The translations under genes and the position numbers were made by a program. Of a stretch of DNA of 64,000 bases, positions 25,205 to 34,372 are shown piece by piece. A model generated the notes under the pieces. It was not told where the DNA came from and made no database searches. It was given only the letters and a program-made list of their open reading frames with translations. Position 1 is the stretch's first letter. Each line of letters begins with the position of its first letter. This stretch comes from Metabacillus litoralis. GTDB taxonomy: Bacteria > Bacillota > Bacilli > Bacillales > Bacillaceae. The stretch spans positions 3,722,001-3,786,000 of the forward strand of contig NZ_CP033043.1 of NCBI RefSeq assembly GCF_003667825.1, read 5' to 3'.

Positions 25205-26055
25205 TAAAGCTTCGAAGCATAGATATTCAGTTCTTTACTCATCCTTTCGATATCATCGATATATTTTGAGATTTCTTCTGTTGAGATTTCCTGTTCTTTC
25301 CCGACCGCTACTACCTTTTCTATAGATGATGCCATATCGTGCATAGATTTCTGTATATCTTTTATCGTTTCTCGGATCTTTTCAGCAGATGAACTTGTTT
25401 CATTGGATAGCTTTCTAATTTCTTTAGCGACTACATCAAATCCTTTTCCCATTTCTCCCGCACGAGCTGCTTCAATTGAGGCGTTTAAGCCTAATAGATT
25501 ACATTGATCTGCTATTTTCTTAATAAACGTGATAACATCATCTGTTTTTTTCATTTCTTCAGATGCTAGTTTAGATTGGTTTAACAGATGATGGCTAATA
25601 TTTGATAACCCCTCTGCTCCCTTTTCTACTGTTTCAATTCTCTCGTTAGTTGAAACAACGGATGATACGATTTGATCCGAAATCTTCCTTAATTCTCTTT
25701 CATTATGCTCTTGCAGTTGAATGGCAATAGCCCCTATGACCTTCCCTCGATGAACAATAGGGTGTGCTAGTCCTGTAAAAGAAAAACCAAAGAACTCCGC
25801 TGGTACCTCCTCTTTAATAGATTTATTATTTCTAATACATTCTGCGAGCGGTTCACGAGGATTAATTTTGGTTCCTTTCCTCGCTCCTAGATCAATTTTA
25901 GGACTTGGATAATACGCAAGCCATTCTTCCGTATTGCTTATTCCCATTGCAATATTAGGAAGCATTTTGGAGATGATAGATATAATTTTTATATAAGAAT
26001 CTAGTTCATTAGAATGCTCATTAGTGTTGGTGTTGTTCATGATTGATGTTGCCAT
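25204..26055 (-). CDS. Short soluble methyl-accepting-type signalling protein
   Basis: 283 residues, no membrane segment. The N-terminal domain (about 15-115) resembles a small GAF/Cache-like sensor ([32 protein letters not shown]). A shortened chemoreceptor coiled coil follows with tip [20 protein letters not shown]. Similar short proteins such as YfmS of B. subtilis couple to the chemotaxis array. GAGAGGGG precedes the ATG. The signal sensed is unknown. Confidence 0.88.
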   Translation of the reverse strand: MATSIMNNTNTNEHSNELDSYIKIISIISKMLPNIAMGISNTEEWLAYYPSPKIDLGARKGTKINPREPLAECIRNNKSIKEEVPAEFFGFSFTGLAHPIVHRGKVIGAIAIQLQEHNERELRKISDQIVSSVVSTNERIETVEKGAEGLSNISHHLLNQSKLASEEMKKTDDVITFIKKIADQCNLLGLNASIEAARAGEMGKGFDVVAKEIRKLSNETSSSAEKIRETIKDIQKSMHDMASSIEKVVAVGKEQEISTEEISKYIDDIERMSKELNIYASKL

Positions 26056-26145
26056 ATGATGACCCCTCTCTTTTCTTAAGTATTATTATAAGCGAACTTA
26101 GCTGCTGATACATTTTTTAATGTGTTTTTCTAAAAGACAATTAAA

Positions 26146-26175
26146 AAGGAGAAGTGCATAATAACACTTCTCCTT
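26146..26175 (-). terminator. Terminator downstream of the GIY-YIG gene
   Basis: AAGGAGAAGTG/CACTTCTCCTT with an 8-nt loop; TTTTT follows on the minus strand. Confidence 0.75.
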
Positions 26176-26258
26176 GTAACATCTTCATCAAGAGTGGCAG
26201 TTGACAATATCTATATTCATGATTTCTAGTTATAAAATAGCATTCTTCTATTCAGTCT

Positions 26259-26277
26259 GGGACAAGGAACCTGTCCC
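26259..26277 (-). repeat. REP-like palindrome copy
   Basis: GGGACAAGGAACCTGTCCC, 10 bp after the true stop of the frameshifted GIY-YIG gene, sense orientation. Confidence 0.9.
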
Positions 26278-26287
26278 TAATTTTTGC

Positions 26288-27132
26288 CTAATTTTTGTTG
26301 TAACCAAACGGAATTGTCTGAAGTTTTTTCTTAAACGAGTTTTCAATTTCAACTGCTTCTAATGCTGTGATGTCTTTGGGTAGAACTTTTAAGATGATAT
26401 ACTGAAATTCAAATGTGCTGTGGGGTTGAGAGTATATAACTCCTTTAATTTTTCATTTCCTCCATGAATGGTTGTGGCATACTCCTTCCAACGTCCAAGT
26501 AAACCGTTTTTATTATATGAAGAGCCGATATATATTTTGCCGTTTGAACGGTCCGTTATTGCATAAATCGCATTTATTGAACTTAAAGCGATATGCCAAT
26601 TCGCATATGTTTGCTGATTATCGATGATTTGTTTTAATTCCTGATACGTTACTATGACATTTTCGTATCCTGGAAACACAACTTCACTTGTATTCACTAG
26701 CTGCGTAATAGGCTTTTCATTTGTTCCTTTTTGGTACCATTTCACAGCTGCCTTACCCCATTCAATAGATAACTTATTTTCATATGTCATTAAAGGGTCA
26801 TCTTCAATTTCAAATAGGGGATGCATAATTTCATCTTTATATGACTCTAGTAAAAATGGTGAACACTGTGGAGATATACTTGGAGCCTCTCCGTGTCGTA
26901 CTTCATATGACTTTAAATACTTTGCAGTTGTCCCTTCATCCGCAGAGAAAACAATTACTCTATCATATCCATCAAAAAAACCAGGAGATTGCTTTTGTGT
27001 ATATTCCCTCAAGGATCCATCACGATAAGCATTAATAAATCGTTCATGCTTCATTGAATGACGGATAAGTAATGTTCTTGTTAAGTTGTATTGACAGCGT
27101 AATAAAAGATCTGATAAATAGAAATGAATCAT
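26288..27132 (-). pseudogene. GIY-YIG endonuclease-like gene, frameshifted near its 3' end
   Basis: From ATG 27132 (AAAGGAGAG upstream) the frame gives 247 residues: an unknown N-terminal region (about 1-185), then a GIY-YIG nuclease fold (INAIYAITDRSNGKIYIGSS, LLGRWKEYATT). It stops early after HLNFSISS. A one-base shift near 26400 restores the expected end (FQYIILKVLPKDITALEAVE to IPFGYNKN) and reaches a TAG at 26288. The core nuclease part survives, so a truncated product may still be made; a sequencing error cannot be excluded. Confidence 0.75.
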
Positions 27133-27152
27133 TTGTCTCTCCTTTTGACATA

Positions 27153-27170
27153 GGGTCCGGTCCCTTGTCC
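27153..27170 (+). repeat. REP-like palindrome copy, degenerate
   Basis: GGGTCCGGTCCCTTGTCC, decayed version upstream of the GIY-YIG gene. Confidence 0.5.
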
Positions 27171-27195
27171 TTACGTTTTTTGGTCTAAGAAAATT

Positions 27196-27426
27196 CTAAA
27201 ACTTTTCTTTTGTTTTTTTATATTCAACATAACGTTGGAGAGCAAGGAGATAATGATTTTTAGATTTTGGAAATTCTTTCTCTATAGCTGCTTTTAATAT
27301 TGGAGTTATTTCATTTTCTCCCTTATATAACCCTCTATTCACAATTCCATTAAAACGGCCGACATAATCTTCAGCAGAGCCTTCACTTATTTGATATTTC
27401 TGCATTAAAAAGTCTTTGAATTTCAT
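27196..27426 (-). CDS. Small hypothetical protein
   Basis: 76 residues, charged, helical, no membrane segment. The layout (KFKDFLMQKYQISEGSAEDY, then VGRFNGIVNRGLY) resembles the N-terminal SAM-like/core-binding helices found in integrases, but the match is weak. GAGGGATG lies before the ATG. It is 63 bp upstream of the GIY-YIG gene on the same strand and may be co-transcribed. Confidence 0.6.
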   Translation of the reverse strand: MKFKDFLMQKYQISEGSAEDYVGRFNGIVNRGLYKGENEITPILKAAIEKEFPKSKNHYLLALQRYVEYKKTKEKF

Positions 27427-27585
27427 TATTCATCCCTCTTCATTACCAGTTTCATAGATATTATTCAACTTATTCTTATACACACTGCCCTCATATATCA
27501 AGTAATAATCTAGAAGATAGAGATTAGGCAGATGTAAACAGAATACTAACGATGTTTATTTCGCATTTTCATATAATTAGTAGAA

Positions 27586-27620
27586 AATAGCCCTGATTCC
27601 AACAAGGAATTAAGGCTATT
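27586..27620 (-). terminator. Terminator after the RyR/Rossmann membrane gene
   Basis: AATAGCC/GGCTATT with inner ATTCC/GGAAT pairs. Confidence 0.6.
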
Positions 27621-27701
27621 ATAATACATGTTTATCAGTCTATTATTTTTCTATCATTACAATCAAAAGCATAATTAAGCATTGTCTATGCTGACGACTT
27701 C

Positions 27702-29675
27702 TTATGCAGTTTTATTATCTTCCAACTGGGACATTGAACCAGCGCCCTCACCCCTTTGAACAATTACAAGCCCTGCCATATCCATGGTTTTGTAGAGGTT
27801 TAGAACCGTTTCTCTATCATATTGCTTATAATTTTCCCCTCGTATGACACTTATTCTTTCTAAGTCGTCATAAGGAACGATACATCCGTGTAGCTTATTA
27901 GGGATATTAACACCATGTTCCTTGGTAATATGGTCAAGGGTGTCCCAGCCTCTTAAATAATGGAATGTATTCCAACGCTGGTGTTCAGCAGCGGCTATAG
28001 CTTCCATTTTACTTAGTGCTAAATTCTTGAATTGCGTTTCCGTAATGATAGTTTGGACTCCTACTTTTTCCTTTTGCACAGCCTGTAACTCCAGAAGCAT
28101 TAGCTTCACATAAGCATGATTTAATTGGTTACGGTTTGATTCTTTCTTAAAAGTTGAGAGATCTTCCCATTTTTCAGGAGTTTTTCCTGTTTCGGCTTTT
28201 TTGATTTCTTGATAGCCCTCATGAACCTTTTTAGCCAGATTTTCTTGAACATCATCAATTATGTTTTCGTAATTAAGGACGGACTGTAAATCACCAAATA
28301 AGCGCAGCTTTCCGTATTTTGATTGATTCTTTTGAAGCCATTCACTAATTTGGGCTTCTTCGTTCATTTTTAGGTAAATTGGGAGCTCTGGAACCTTTCT
28401 TGTTAATTCAATGCCTTCCTTTAAGTCTTGAAAGTCATCTTTTAGACATACAAAAACATGCGTAAATTCAACAGAAGATTGCTTTAGATATTCGTATATG
28501 GATTCTATTTCAATATCAAGTTTCTGAAACTTAATGTTTACGAATTTATTGCTTTTTGGATAGTTATCAAACCAGAGCTTTTGAACCTTTGGTGCTTCTT
28601 TATCCAATACTGTAATTTTCAATAAATTAGAATTAATAAAATGTGAGCGTTCAATTGCTTGAACAGCCATCTGCTGCCCTGTTTGTCCAAATCCAACAAA
28701 AAGCAAATGCAATGGTTGCCCATTTTCTTTCTTTAGCCTCTCCTCATACCCTTGATATAAAGGATAGTCATCAAGAATTTTTTCGGCTACGAGACGATGA
28801 AGATTAATAGGTTTAATCGTTACTATTCTATTAATTGCTAAATTCTCTTCAATATCCTCGAAGAGTTCAAAGGATTGACTATTAACAAGGTGAAGGATGA
28901 CTTGCTTAGCACGTAAGCGGGACCAATCTTTCTCAACATACTCATCCAAAGCTAAAACTTCATTTAAGTTTTTGGAATCATCTTCATGAAAAATGATAAA
29001 AATTCCAGCTTGTAGAAGCTTGCTCTTTTTGTACAATAGTGAGTCACCTTGTTTTCCCATAAACACAATGACTCCTAGACTCTGTAAATACTTTTTCTGA
29101 GATTCTGGTATATCCTCCGCTAACAAGATTACTTGTTTATGTTGATTTCTTAAGTTTTCAATTAAAGCTTTGCTATATCTATTAAAACCAGATATGACGA
29201 TATGATCACCGAATACCCTGTGCCATAGAAGCTTCACTGATTGATTAAAAAAGGAATAAACAAGCGAAAAAACAGTAGAGATTGTACAGGCGGCAGCTGT
29301 AAACCTCGCCAATTCTATAGCAAAAGGATATTTAATAAATTTTGTAGCTTCCTTTGAAAAAACTGGATCTACATCTAAGATAAACAAGCGAAATGTTGAG
29401 TATATCGCATTTATAAATGAATAGTTTTCTATAGCTAAAAATTTAAAGCCGTAATATCCCACTGATATTGCAATGAGTCCTAAAAAAACTTGAAGTCTAT
29501 TTTTACGAAAAAAACGATAAATTAATCCATATGTAAGAAAGATTACTGTTAGTATAGTAGAAACTGCATGATCAGGTGTTCCTAATTTAAAATGAAGAAT
29601 CCAAATGATAGAACTCATCAAGATTGCAATAAAATAATAATAGGCCATGCTTGAAAATCTATAAAATACAGCCAT
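27702..29675 (-). CDS. Membrane protein with two TrkA-N-like Rossmann domains and a C-terminal RyR domain
   Basis: 657 residues. About four to five membrane helices (about 10-140), then two Rossmann/RCK-like domains (about 152-260, HIVISGFNRYSKALIENL; about 322-440, LLFVGFGQTGQQMA), then a RyR-type domain (about 550-640; EAIAAAEHQRWNTFHYLRGW, HGCIVPYDDLERI, YDRETVLNLY). No potassium filter (TVGYG type) is visible, so an ion channel role is unproven. The gene follows a stand-alone RyR gene by 11 bp. Its C-terminal GAGSMSQ is encoded by a decayed REP-like copy. Rossmann and RyR domains suggest nucleotide-ligand sensing; in context, a membrane effector is inferred. Confidence 0.82.
   Translation of the reverse strand: MAVFYRFSSMAYYYFIAILMSSIIWILHFKLGTPDHAVSTILTVIFLTYGLIYRFFRKNRLQVFLGLIAISVGYYGFKFLAIENYSFINAIYSTFRLFILDVDPVFSKEATKFIKYPFAIELARFTAAACTISTVFSLVYSFFNQSVKLLWHRVFGDHIVISGFNRYSKALIENLRNQHKQVILLAEDIPESQKKYLQSLGVIVFMGKQGDSLLYKKSKLLQAGIFIIFHEDDSKNLNEVLALDEYVEKDWSRLRAKQVILHLVNSQSFELFEDIEENLAINRIVTIKPINLHRLVAEKILDDYPLYQGYEERLKKENGQPLHLLFVGFGQTGQQMAVQAIERSHFINSNLLKITVLDKEAPKVQKLWFDNYPKSNKFVNIKFQKLDIEIESIYEYLKQSSVEFTHVFVCLKDDFQDLKEGIELTRKVPELPIYLKMNEEAQISEWLQKNQSKYGKLRLFGDLQSVLNYENIIDDVQENLAKKVHEGYQEIKKAETGKTPEKWEDLSTFKKESNRNQLNHAYVKLMLLELQAVQKEKVGVQTIITETQFKNLALSKMEAIAAAEHQRWNTFHYLRGWDTLDHITKEHGVNIPNKLHGCIVPYDDLERISVIRGENYKQYDRETVLNLYKTMDMAGLVIVQRGEGAGSMSQLEDNKTA
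27728..27747 (-). repeat. REP-like palindrome copy, degenerate, in a coding end
   Basis: GGGACATTGAACCAGCGCCC; on the gene strand it encodes GAGSMS, parallel to the GTGSLS of two other genes. Confidence 0.55.
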
Positions 29676-29686
29676 AACTTCCCCCC

Positions 29687-29965
29687 CTATTTAATCGTAT
29701 AACCCAATGACATAATTACTTTTAAAGTTTCCATCATTGTGTTACGATCATAATCTTTATCCTCTTCTGAAAGATTTTCATATGGAACTAAATTTGGGTG
29801 TGTTTTCTTTTGGTCATCCCTATATTCCCCATAGGTCCATCCTTCTTGTATCCTTTGAGATGCCCAAACTTCATGGATGTTTTCCGCTAATTTCTCCCTT
29901 AGTTCTTCCATTTCCTTAGGTAATTGTATGTGTGAAGTCTCTATCGGTTTAGGGTTATATGTCAT
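29687..29965 (-). CDS. Stand-alone RyR-domain protein
   Basis: About 92 residues, nearly all one RyR repeat: LREKLAENIHEVWASQRIQE, GWTYGEYRDD, THPNLVPYENLSEEDKDYDR, NTMMETLKVIMSLGYTI. ATG 29965 follows AAAGGA; GTG 29980 is an alternative that overlaps it. First gene of a two-gene unit with the membrane RyR protein, and divergent from the TIR gene. Prokaryotic RyR domains are suspected ligand sensors; the ligand is not known to me. Confidence 0.88.
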   Translation of the reverse strand: MTYNPKPIETSHIQLPKEMEELREKLAENIHEVWASQRIQEGWTYGEYRDDQKKTHPNLVPYENLSEEDKDYDRNTMMETLKVIMSLGYTIK

Positions 29966-30054
29966 CTTTTTTCCTTTCACAACATTTTGTGATCATATTT
30001 TACCATAAATTATGGGAAATAATATATTTACAAGGAAATATTTACATAGTATCC

Positions 30055-30093
30055 TTAAAATAAAATAGGGAAATATACCCTATTTTATTTTAA
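30055..30093 (+). promoter_or_regulatory. Perfect 16-bp inverted repeat in the TIR operon leader
   Basis: TTAAAATAAAATAGGG, 7-nt loop, CCCTATTTTATTTTAA. It ends exactly where AAGAAGGAG (the ribosome binding site) begins. It could be an operator, a terminator-like attenuator or a structure that limits translation. Confidence 0.8.
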
Positions 30094-30109
30094 AGAAGGA
30101 GTTAGAAAA

Positions 30110-32431
30110 GTGGGAGAAATATTTATAAGCTATTCGACAAAAGACTCTCGGGTTGCCGAACAATTATATACTACTTTACAAGAGCAAGGCTTTATCTGTT
30201 GGTTTGCCCCGAATGATGTTCCCCCAGGGGGAGACTATGCCTCAAGAATTACGGAAGCTATCAATAAATTCCAATATTTCCTTGTCATTGTTTCCCAAAA
30301 CTCCTGTACATCCGAGCATGTTCAAAGTGAAGTCTCATTAGCAGCACAAAACAAAAAAATGATTATACCATTTCGTATAGATGACTATCTTTCTGATTGG
30401 ATGAAATATTACATATCTCGTGTGAGCTGGATTGAAGTAAATCCTTCTAACATGGATGAATCTATTGAATCTTTAATTCAGAAACTAAAAGGAATGGACA
30501 ACCTTTCTCAAAGTCCCGTAATCTCTCACTATGGGAAATCAGCACAAGAGGTTAAGGGATTAAAAGATTCCTCTGCACAAGTCTATCAAATCCAGAGTCA
30601 AGAAATTGAGAAGGTTAAACAACTTTTTGTTCCCGATCCATCCTTTAATAAGGCGAAATTACTATTAGAGGAAAAAAGAATCTTGTTCTTACATAGTTCA
30701 GAGCATAGCGGTAAATATACAACTGGTCTATCTCTTTTAAATGATCAAAAGATAGAATCTTTATCTCAAATTATTCCAACTATTACAGAAAAGGAACTTT
30801 TAAAAGTTCCTTTTGAGAAAAATGCTGGTTATATTATCGATAATATTTCTCCAGATACATTACTATCAATCAACTCTTTTTCACTAAAAAAATTGAGTGA
30901 AAGTCTTCAACATCTGAATGCTTATATGGTAATCACCACCAGTATTGAGGTAGAGCATCAAGAGTGTTCAATTCAACATAAGAAACAAGAAAATACCTAC
31001 CAACTTCTTAAGAACCATTTTTCTTACTTGAATAAAACCGATAAAACTCAGGATGACTTTCAGAATCTTATAGAAGAAAAACAGATTGTTAGTTCAATAA
31101 TAAATGATTTTCAGCCACGAGATGCAGAACCACTAATCAACAAATTGATTACTGTCCTTACCGGGAAACAGTCTACAGATGAATTTCTACAATCGTTAAA
31201 GCAAAATGTAGAAAAACGAATTCATCAATGGTTTCAGGAAGAACGAACGATTGATCAATATGCTTTTATCACTTCTTTGGCTGTCTTTAATGAATATCCC
31301 TATTCCCAACTCGAAGTAATAGTAAAGAGACTGAGAGATTGTTTGAATATAGAATTAAATTCCAACAAGGATGAGGAGCAAACGCAAATCTTAGACCTTT
31401 CATTTGGTCTTCAGCTTGAGTCTATTGGTGCAGAACGTTACGAAGGCTTATCAAATGCTAATATCGGCCAAGTAAGAGATACATATATTCGATTTAAAAC
31501 AAAAGAAGATGCCGAGGCTGTCTTGCGCTATATTTGGCATAATTATCCACAACTCAAAAAAGCTATCTTAGTTTGGTTGGAAGTTTTATTAGAACATGGC
31601 AATAAACAAATTAATAGCCAAATCACCAAAGCGTTGGCCGTCCTGTTTCAGGATGACACTCTATTTATCATGAATCATATCCTGCAAGATTGGGCAAATC
31701 ATAAAGACCAGTATTACCGTGTGTTAGCAATTAATCTACTAAATGAGCTTGCAGAATATAAAGAAAATCTTGTAATAGTTGATAAGCTTTTAAATCACTG
31801 GTCGTCCCTAAGTAATAACTATAGACTTCAATGGACTGCCGCGGCCGCTTATGGAACCAATCTCGGGGTTTATCTGTTCCCTGATTCGTTTACCAATCTG
31901 GCTTCGATTTTTTACGTTAATAGCCAAAAGCTTGACAACATAGTTTTAGAAAGCATTAGTAATTTGTTTCTATTTGGAAAATTCGATCCATTCTTTTATC
32001 AAGCTGTCCCATATCTTTTTAATGTTTGGTTAAAGGAAAATACGCTTGAGCTAGGATTAAAACATCATTTTTATGATTTGTTTTTTGCCATTTTAACTTA
32101 TATTGATGAAGAATCTCTGAAAGTACTTTTATCTGAAAAAGAAATTCAAGTAGACATCCTTCCTCGCATGCTTGCAGAGGGGCTAAGCCACTGGAAAACG
32201 CGAGAGTTTGCCTCACTAATTATAAAACACATGTTTAGCGAAGCAAATAAAGATCAAACAATACAAGAACCACTTAGAATGTTTACTTTTTCCTTATTAG
32301 TTAAAGGAGGTTCACCACTAAAGGGAAGCATTCTAACTATATTAAAGGATATCTTACAAGAGCCTTATCGAGAGGTTGCAGTACCGATCGTAAATGAAAT
32401 TATTAAACTAGAAAGGATGAAGCAAAAATGA
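30110..32431 (+). CDS. TIR-domain protein with degenerate P-loop ATPase-like and helical regions
   Basis: 773 residues. N-terminal TIR domain (about 1-135): EIFISYSTKDSRVAEQLY, GFICWFAPNDVPPGGDYA, YFLVIVSQNSC, with the Glu of VQSEVSLAAQ at the position of the NADase catalytic Glu. A linker follows, then an ATPase-like segment (about 180-260) whose P-loop is weak (SSEHSGKYTTG, Lys present but Tyr for Ser/Thr) with a Walker-B-like YIIDN. The rest (about 280-773) is alpha-helical and may form HEAT-like repeats. GTG start after AAGGAG. The stop overlaps the next start (ATGA). TIR plus ATPase suggests a defence/cell-suicide sensor. Confidence 0.82.
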   Translation: MGEIFISYSTKDSRVAEQLYTTLQEQGFICWFAPNDVPPGGDYASRITEAINKFQYFLVIVSQNSCTSEHVQSEVSLAAQNKKMIIPFRIDDYLSDWMKYYISRVSWIEVNPSNMDESIESLIQKLKGMDNLSQSPVISHYGKSAQEVKGLKDSSAQVYQIQSQEIEKVKQLFVPDPSFNKAKLLLEEKRILFLHSSEHSGKYTTGLSLLNDQKIESLSQIIPTITEKELLKVPFEKNAGYIIDNISPDTLLSINSFSLKKLSESLQHLNAYMVITTSIEVEHQECSIQHKKQENTYQLLKNHFSYLNKTDKTQDDFQNLIEEKQIVSSIINDFQPRDAEPLINKLITVLTGKQSTDEFLQSLKQNVEKRIHQWFQEERTIDQYAFITSLAVFNEYPYSQLEVIVKRLRDCLNIELNSNKDEEQTQILDLSFGLQLESIGAERYEGLSNANIGQVRDTYIRFKTKEDAEAVLRYIWHNYPQLKKAILVWLEVLLEHGNKQINSQITKALAVLFQDDTLFIMNHILQDWANHKDQYYRVLAINLLNELAEYKENLVIVDKLLNHWSSLSNNYRLQWTAAAAYGTNLGVYLFPDSFTNLASIFYVNSQKLDNIVLESISNLFLFGKFDPFFYQAVPYLFNVWLKENTLELGLKHHFYDLFFAILTYIDEESLKVLLSEKEIQVDILPRMLAEGLSHWKTREFASLIIKHMFSEANKDQTIQEPLRMFTFSLLVKGGSPLKGSILTILKDILQEPYREVAVPIVNEIIKLERMKQK

Positions 32432-33417
32432 CGTTCGTTATTGGAACTCAAGAAATAAAAAGTGGGCTATTTGCTGAAAAGCAACCGATGGCCTCTTCAG
32501 ATGTGGCCTTTGTATATACGAATGCTAGTGGAGACATGATCCCCGTTAAAGCAGGACAAAGACTAAGCCGTATGGAGGTAAAATCCGAAAAACTCACGAA
32601 AATGTACAAGATTGAATTAACCCCTAAGGACTTTGAATTTAGAAGAGAGTTTGCTTCTACAGAAGTCGTTGAAACCTTTGTTATTGAAGCAACTGTTCAG
32701 GTAAAAGTTGACGATCCTGTCCTTGTTATTCGTAACGGAGATCATAATTATAAGCAACTAATTGACAAGCATTTATACTTTGAAATAGAGAACATCGCCA
32801 AAAAATACGATATCAACCAATATCAAGGGTTAAAGTTTGATATTGAAGGACTTCGTAATGATTCTCGATTTACTCATTCTATTGAAAGCATCGGACTTAG
32901 ATTGCTAGACGTGAAAGCAATAGTCAACTTGAGCGATAAATCAAAAGCACATTTAGAAAAAATGAGGCAATTAGAAAAGGATACTGCTTATAAACAAGCT
33001 GAAATTGATAGTAACACCGGGACCAAAATTAAAGAAACACAGTCTAAGACACGCATTCAACATGAAGAAATGGACAATTTACAGCAACTATTGGAAATGT
33101 ATGGTCCAGATGGAGCCCGTATTGCATATGCGTCTTCCGATCAAGAAAGAATGGCTATTATTCAAGAAATTCAAGAAAAACGTGAAAAAGAGCAGAATGT
33201 AAGACAGGAACTCGTCAGTCGTTTAAATAGCGAGGGAAGAACTCCTGAGGAAATCGAAAAAATCTTAAAGTTGACATTCCAAAGCAGTGTGCATGTTAAC
33301 CCATTATTGACTTCTGCACAATTGCAGTCTGCCGCTCAAATAGAGCAACCGGTGGAACAGAAGGAAGAGGACCCTTTATTAGCAGAGCTAAATAAAGTAA
33401 TAGAGAAAGGAGAATAA
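32428..33417 (+). CDS. SPFH/band-7-like protein
   Basis: 329 residues, translationally coupled to the TIR gene (ATGA). The N-terminal beta-rich SPFH-like domain (about 15-175; VAFVYTNASGDMIPVKAGQR, VIEATVQVKVDDPVLVI) is followed by a charged coiled coil (about 180-280) with Gln/Glu-rich tail. Unlike flotillins it has no N-terminal membrane hairpin, so it may be recruited by the membrane-SH3 protein encoded next. A scaffold role is inferred. Confidence 0.7.
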   Translation: MTFVIGTQEIKSGLFAEKQPMASSDVAFVYTNASGDMIPVKAGQRLSRMEVKSEKLTKMYKIELTPKDFEFRREFASTEVVETFVIEATVQVKVDDPVLVIRNGDHNYKQLIDKHLYFEIENIAKKYDINQYQGLKFDIEGLRNDSRFTHSIESIGLRLLDVKAIVNLSDKSKAHLEKMRQLEKDTAYKQAEIDSNTGTKIKETQSKTRIQHEEMDNLQQLLEMYGPDGARIAYASSDQERMAIIQEIQEKREKEQNVRQELVSRLNSEGRTPEEIEKILKLTFQSSVHVNPLLTSAQLQSAAQIEQPVEQKEEDPLLAELNKVIEKGE

Positions 33418-33419
33418 AC

Positions 33420-34247
33420 ATGTCGGAGTGGATAACAAACCTTTTTGACTCCATTATGGAACTAATTTATAAATTATACATTGTACTTATGAGCTTATCT
33501 GCTCCCTTTCGAATGGCCGTTATTATTTTACTATTAGCTATTGTTCTTCCATATACGATCAAGCTTATTCTCTGGTTATTCAACCATTTAACGAAATATG
33601 TAATTCAATTTATGGAAGCTTCATCTAATAAAATTGGCAACATGACAACTAATCGAAGAAAACAAGGAAAAAATCCTTTAGTGGGAACTGGACTGATAGA
33701 CTGGCTTTTTTCAATAATTGAAGCTCTTGGCACAAAGTTAAGAAACGGAATAATAAAGGGTTCCCAAGTGAAGCCAAAAACGAAGAAAAACTATAAACTT
33801 ATCAGTATACTATGCATAGTCGGTTTACCTATCTGGGGGCTATTTAGCCCAGCCGGAAAACTAGTTGTTGCCTGGTCGGACTTTGAAAACAGGCTTGTAA
33901 GCGAGCATTTACAACCTTTAGGCTATGATCCCTCTACTTATAAAAGCTTTGAACTAGCTTCCACAAGCGTCAAAAGTGCTTTAGAGGGGAACGGCGGGGA
34001 AACAGCAACCGCTACTTCATCAGAAGAATACTATGTCTCCCCAAATGAAGATGCCAAGAATGGTGTTTATATCAGAGAAGGCCCAAGTATTGACTCACGT
34101 GATATTCATGTTCTTCCTTATGGTGATTACGCTCTTTATTTAGGTGAAGAACAAACCGATGGAGAAGGCCGTATTTGGTATAAAGTCCAAGTTAATGATT
34201 CACTAACTGGATGGATTAGCTCAAATGTTGTTGATGTATACGAGTAA
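33420..34247 (+). CDS. Membrane protein with C-terminal SH3-like domain
   Basis: 275 residues: hydrophobic segments at about 10-60 and a further one near 125-145 (ISILCIVGLPIWGLF), a basic cytoplasmic region between them, then an extracellular stretch ending in a bacterial SH3-like domain (about 205-275; GVYIREGPSIDSRDIHVLPY, WYKVQVNDSLTGWIS). Starts 2 bp after the SPFH stop. It probably anchors the TIR/SPFH products and may contact the wall. A strong terminator follows. Confidence 0.75.
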   Translation: MSEWITNLFDSIMELIYKLYIVLMSLSAPFRMAVIILLLAIVLPYTIKLILWLFNHLTKYVIQFMEASSNKIGNMTTNRRKQGKNPLVGTGLIDWLFSIIEALGTKLRNGIIKGSQVKPKTKKNYKLISILCIVGLPIWGLFSPAGKLVVAWSDFENRLVSEHLQPLGYDPSTYKSFELASTSVKSALEGNGGETATATSSEEYYVSPNEDAKNGVYIREGPSIDSRDIHVLPYGDYALYLGEEQTDGEGRIWYKVQVNDSLTGWISSNVVDVYE

Positions 34248-34280
34248 AATGAAAAGAAATTATTATTAAAAGCTGATTGC

Positions 34281-34318
34281 TAGGACGTGCTATCTAATGC
34301 TAGCCGTCCTATTTTTTT
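34281..34318 (+). terminator. Terminator of the TIR-SPFH-SH3 operon
   Basis: TAGGACG/CGTCCTA with an inner GCTA/TAGC pairing, followed by TTTTTTT. Confidence 0.85.
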
Positions 34319-34372
34319 GGAATGAAAAGTATATTATTCAGAAACAGCTATATGAAGAAAGGAGGTTATTGA

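Noticed and set aside
27702..29675. Potassium channel or TrkA uptake subunit
   Set aside because: Rossmann domains fit but no selectivity filter is visible and the C-terminal RyR domain points elsewhere.
27702..34247. Thoeris or CBASS system
   Set aside because: No ThsA-like SIR2-SLOG protein, nucleotidyltransferase or known CBASS effector is encoded here.
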